Of a DNA stretch of 8,150 bases, positions 6,660 through 8,150 are shown piece by piece. Origin of the DNA: DAOTXN01 sp034435435 (lineage in GTDB: Bacteria; Chloroflexota; Anaerolineae; S140-20). The DNA lies in contig DAOTXN010000008.1 of assembly GCA_034435435.1 (NCBI GenBank), forward strand, positions 1 to 8,150, in the 5' to 3' direction. Made by a program: the position numbers and the translations under genes. The notes beneath the pieces were generated by a model. The model made no database searches, was not told where the DNA came from, and was given only the letters and a program-made list of their open reading frames with translations. Position 1 is the stretch's first letter. Each line of letters starts with the position of its first letter.

Positions 6660-6679
6660 GTCGGCCGGACCTGCAATGT
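6651..6679 (-). promoter_or_regulatory. Hairpin covering the kinase start codon
   Basis: On the minus strand, ACATTGCA (6679-6672) and TGCAATGT (6658-6651) form a perfect 8-bp stem. It continues, after a single G-A mismatch, as GTC/GAC around a CGGCC loop. The arms include the AUG (6659-6657) and part of the only purine-rich stretch before it. It fills most of the gap between the receiver and kinase genes and could reduce kinase translation or mark a processing point. Confidence 0.5.
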
Positions 6680-6699
6680 GAGTATACCTCTGGTTTCAT

Positions 6700-7092
6700 C
6701 TACGCCAGCAGCTCGTCCACTTTTGCCAGCAGCACATCCGGGTCGGCCGATTTGTCCAAAAAGGCATCCACCGGCAAATAGTCCTCATCGGGCGCAAAGC
6801 GCAGCGGGGTGGTGGTGTGGATCGCCGTCAGCATCAAGATGGGGATGTCTTTATAGGCGGCATACTCGGCGTCGGGGGCGCGACTGCGCAGCTTTTGCGC
6901 CACCTGGAAACCCTCGGTGGCCGTTTCCATCATCACGTCCAGAATGATGAGGTCGGGGTTCAACGTCTTGATTTTCTCCAATCCCTCTTCGCCGTTGGCG
7001 GCGGTATAAAAGTCGTGACCGGTCGCCTCCAACGGGATGCGGATGGCCGTGAGGATATCGGGATCGTCGTCGATCATCAGGATTTTCGCCAT
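6700..7092 (-). CDS. Stand-alone receiver-domain response regulator (CheY-like)
   Basis: This 130-residue protein is a single receiver domain with no output domain. The acidic pocket is Asp8-Asp9-Asp10, the phospho-acceptor is Asp52 in LIILDVMM, the switch threonine is Thr89 in ILMLTA, and the conserved lysine is Lys114, followed by Ser instead of the usual Pro. A long, charged stretch between beta-3 and beta-5 (56-111) makes it slightly longer than CheY. ATG 7092 has AAGGAGA on the minus strand at 7107-7101, 8 nt away. It precedes the kinase gene in the same direction. Without an output domain it must act through a protein partner; the lone winged-helix protein encoded divergently at 7417 is a candidate, but that is inference. 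Confidence 0.92.
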   Translation of the reverse strand: MAKILMIDDDPDILTAIRIPLEATGHDFYTAANGEEGLEKIKTLNPDLIILDVMMETATEGFQVAQKLRSRAPDAEYAAYKDIPILMLTAIHTTTPLRFAPDEDYLPVDAFLDKSADPDVLLAKVDELLA

Positions 7093-7154
7093 GCGTGTTT
7101 TCTCCTTGTACGCAGATTTCTGGGACTATAGAAGATGCAAATAGACTTATAGCA

Positions 7155-7163
7155 AGTATAACA
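7155..7163 (-). promoter_or_regulatory. Extended -10 promoter candidate for the receiver-kinase operon
   Basis: The minus strand reads TGTTATACT, an extended -10 (TGn plus TATACT, one mismatch from TATAAT). It would start transcription near 7148, about 56 nt before the receiver ATG. No convincing -35 is seen, as is usual for extended -10 promoters or activator-dependent ones. TTGCTA (7155-7150) with TATAGT (7130-7125) at a 19-bp spacing is a weaker alternative. Confidence 0.4.
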
Positions 7164-7205
7164 AAGTCATCCTGCTGCCCGTAGTGTCATTTATCCCGCT
7201 CATAG

Positions 7206-7219
7206 GTGACAGGTGTCAC
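7206..7219. promoter_or_regulatory. CRP/FNR-like dyad
   Basis: GTGACAGGTGTCAC is a perfect 14-bp inverted repeat with the form GTGA-N6-TCAC, the core of the CRP-family consensus TGTGA-N6-TCACA; the right half-site is full (TCACA) and the left is GGTGA. Its centre is about 64 bp upstream of the proposed start of the receiver-kinase operon, near the usual activator position for CRP, and about 164 bp upstream of the winged-helix gene start point. Control of the receiver-kinase operon is therefore likelier. Confidence 0.45.
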
Positions 7220-7242
7220 ACAAGGGAGACGGTTGGCGGCGC

Positions 7243-7274
7243 ATCCGGTGGCTGTCAATTGTTGGCAGCCGGAT
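7243..7274. other. Hairpin in the divergent control region
   Basis: GGCTG (7250-7254) pairs with CAGCC (7266-7270), and ATCC (7243-7246) with GGAT (7271-7274), leaving a GGT bulge and an 11-nt loop. It lies upstream of the winged-helix promoter, so it would not be in that transcript. It may be a DNA-level site or chance. Confidence 0.25.
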
Positions 7275-7341
7275 CAAATCCTTCAATATCTGTCAGATGG
7301 GCGCGTGAATCGGTGGGGCAATAATGGCAAGAACCTGGAAC

Positions 7342-7370
7342 TTGCCCCCCCCCCCTATCTATGCTATAAT
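7342..7370 (+). promoter_or_regulatory. Promoter with an 11-C tract in its -35/spacer region
   Basis: A perfect TATAAT (7365-7370) has the upstream TGC of an extended -10 (7362-7364). TTGCCC (7342-7347, 4 of 6 matches to TTGACA) lies exactly 17 bp before it. Eleven consecutive C (7345-7355) run from inside the -35 into the spacer. The predicted start is near 7377, 40 nt before ATG 7417. A change in C number would alter the -35 to -10 spacing. Confidence 0.6.
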
Positions 7371-7416
7371 GCGATCTGGCCGTTTGAATGGTCACACTTG
7401 TAGAGGGGGACGCACA

Positions 7417-7791
7417 ATGGCTGAGAGCAGATCGTCCGGTGAGTTTGAGCAGCCGCCCACGCTCATCTCCGGCGACCTGGTCATTGACCTGGCGAGACGC
7501 GAGGTAACTTGCCAGGGCCGGCGGGCTTTGTTGAGCAGACTCGAGTTTGACCTGCTCGCTTACCTGATACAACACCGTTGCCGGGTGGCGCCATGCGACG
7601 AGCTGCTGAAACAGGTGTGGGGCTATCCGCCGGACAAGGGCGACCCGGTCCAGGTGCGCAACGCGGTGCGGCGCTTGCGCAAAAAGTTGGAGGACGACGC
7701 GAGTTGTCCGCGTTACGTCGTTGGGGTGCGCGGGGTGGGGTATCGGTGGGAGGGGAGCGTAGAGTTGAGGCAGTCGGGAGAAGGAGCTTGA
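7417..7791 (+). CDS. Stand-alone OmpR/PhoB-type winged-helix DNA-binding protein
   Basis: This 124-residue protein is a single Trans_reg_C (OmpR/PhoB output) domain at about 16-113 with no receiver. It starts with the typical beta-strands (LVIDLARREVTCQGR, 21-35), then LSRLEFDLLAYLIQH (39-53), the turn VAPCDELLKQVWGY (57-70), the recognition helix VQVRNAVRRLRKKL (78-91) and the wing YVVGVRGVGYRW (100-111). ATG 7417 is chosen because AGGGGGA (7404-7410) precedes it by 6 nt and the promoter -10 lies at 7365; the frame is open further upstream but would start before that promoter. The unusually short N-terminus leaves no room for phosphorylation. It is divergent from a receiver-only gene and followed at once by an 11-bp repeat array it may bind. 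Family is firm; regulon is unknown. Confidence 0.88.
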   Translation: MAESRSSGEFEQPPTLISGDLVIDLARREVTCQGRRALLSRLEFDLLAYLIQHRCRVAPCDELLKQVWGYPPDKGDPVQVRNAVRRLRKKLEDDASCPRYVVGVRGVGYRWEGSVELRQSGEGA

Positions 7792-7796
7792 GGCGC

Positions 7797-7858
7797 GGAT
7801 ACAAAACGGTTACACAACGGATACAGAACGGATACGAAACGGATACGGTTCTGATACC
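7797..7858 (+). repeat. Five 11-bp tandem repeats, candidate OmpR/PhoB-type binding array
   Basis: Units of form GGATACRRAAC follow each other without gaps: 7797-7807 (GGATACAAAAC), 7808-7818 (GGTTACACAAC), 7819-7829 (GGATACAGAAC), 7830-7840 (GGATACGAAAC), 7841-7851 (GGATACGGTTC), then partial TGATACC (7852-7858). The conserved 7-bp half-site is CGGATAC with a variable 4-bp linker, the same 7+4 layout as PhoB boxes, placing one site on the same face at each helical turn. It begins 5 bp after the winged-helix gene stop and precedes a weak TAGAAT at 7879. Confidence 0.7.
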
Positions 7859-7878
7859 AAAGGGCAGTGAACTCGTGG

Positions 7879-7884
7879 TAGAAT
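7879..7884 (+). promoter_or_regulatory. Weak -10 candidate downstream of the repeat array
   Basis: TAGAAT matches TATAAT at 5 of 6 positions and lies 20 bp after the last repeat unit. There is no -35 box at 17 bp, as expected if bound activator in the array replaced it. Any target gene would lie mostly beyond the window. Confidence 0.25.
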
Positions 7885-8150
7885 GGTTAACACGTTCCTC
7901 ACCAATTCAAGCTTTTTGCAGACGTGGCATACTGTTCAGTTTGCTGAGGCAGGTTGGACAGACAGCCTTTAATAAAATCCTTGCCGGGCCAAAGCAATCT
8001 AGCTGAAATTACGGCATAGTGTATTTCGATAAAGCCAGACTGCCGCACTGTAATTTGCCGGTTTCTGCATCTTTGCCGACTAGCTTATATCTCGCAAGTA
8101 GTATGATTTGCGAAAGCCGGTCAGAATTGTCTTCACTTGGCTTCCGTGCA
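7885..8150 (+). other. Downstream region without a convincing gene
   Basis: No recognisable protein, RNA or terminator was found. A + strand frame stays open from 8007 to the window edge, with GTG at 8019 and ATG at 8103, but it has no good ribosome-binding site and no family similarity, so a truncated gene here is only possible. AAATTAC (8006-8012) and GTAATTT (8050-8056), with CGGCA/TGCCG just inside, form an imperfect inverted repeat. The composition is more AT-rich than the coding regions to the left. Confidence 0.3.

Noticed and set aside
7324..7416. Upstream in-frame start of the winged-helix protein
   Set aside because: It begins before the promoter -10 at 7365 and crosses the C tract. 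The ATG at 7417 has a good ribosome-binding site.
7797..7858. CRISPR array
   Set aside because: The units are 11 bp and contiguous with no spacers, and no cas gene is present.
7862..7905. tRNA-like D-arm text (GTGGTAGAATGG)
   Set aside because: No anticodon stem, T-arm or acceptor stem could be paired around it.

Overview
This window looks like chromosomal DNA of a high-GC, Gram-positive-like or single-membrane lineage. My best guess is a Chloroflexota (Anaerolineae-like) genome. That rests on three things: genes for inositol-phospholipid synthesis outside an obviously actinobacterial setting, a response-regulator output domain encoded on its own, and abundant short palindromic repeats between genes. 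An actinobacterial or other phylum cannot be excluded from the sequence alone. No phage, plasmid, CRISPR or rRNA/tRNA signal was found.

Region 1 (1-398) is non-coding. It holds a 67-bp inverted repeat built from 9-bp subrepeats (39-105) and a 117-bp MITE-like element with 18-bp terminal inverted repeats flanked by TA (165-281). A near-consensus sigma70-type promoter follows (292-320), with a tandem 15-bp direct repeat over its presumed start point (323-352).

Region 2 (399-4706, all + strand) is an inositol-lipid cluster. It encodes an ArsR-like regulator, inositol-3-phosphate synthase (ino1), an LpxL/PatA-type acyltransferase, a PimA-like GT4 glycosyltransferase and a CDP-alcohol phosphatidyltransferase of the PI-phosphate synthase type. 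The first two genes are 14 bp apart. A 222-bp gap carrying a dispersed-type palindrome then precedes the last three genes, which overlap at GTGA and TAATG junctions. Together the enzymes could make inositol phosphate, attach it to CDP-diacylglycerol, mannosylate the headgroup and acylate it. This resembles the start of mycobacterial PIM synthesis but with a different gene order.

Region 3 (4815-7092, - strand) is a two-component operon that converges on the lipid cluster. It encodes a receiver-only response regulator followed by a hybrid-free histidine kinase with six predicted membrane segments, GAF, HisKA and HATPase domains. A hairpin in the 40-bp gap covers the kinase ATG.

Region 4 (7093-8150) is a 324-bp divergent control region followed by a small gene (7417-7791) for a lone OmpR/PhoB-type winged-helix domain. 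The control region has a CRP/FNR-like dyad, a hairpin, and a promoter whose spacer contains eleven consecutive C. Directly after the small gene are five 11-bp tandem repeats, one per helical turn, like the sites this protein family binds. The last ~290 bp hold no convincing gene. The receiver-only protein, the effector-only protein, the C-tract promoter and the 11-bp array together form the most unusual part of the window.
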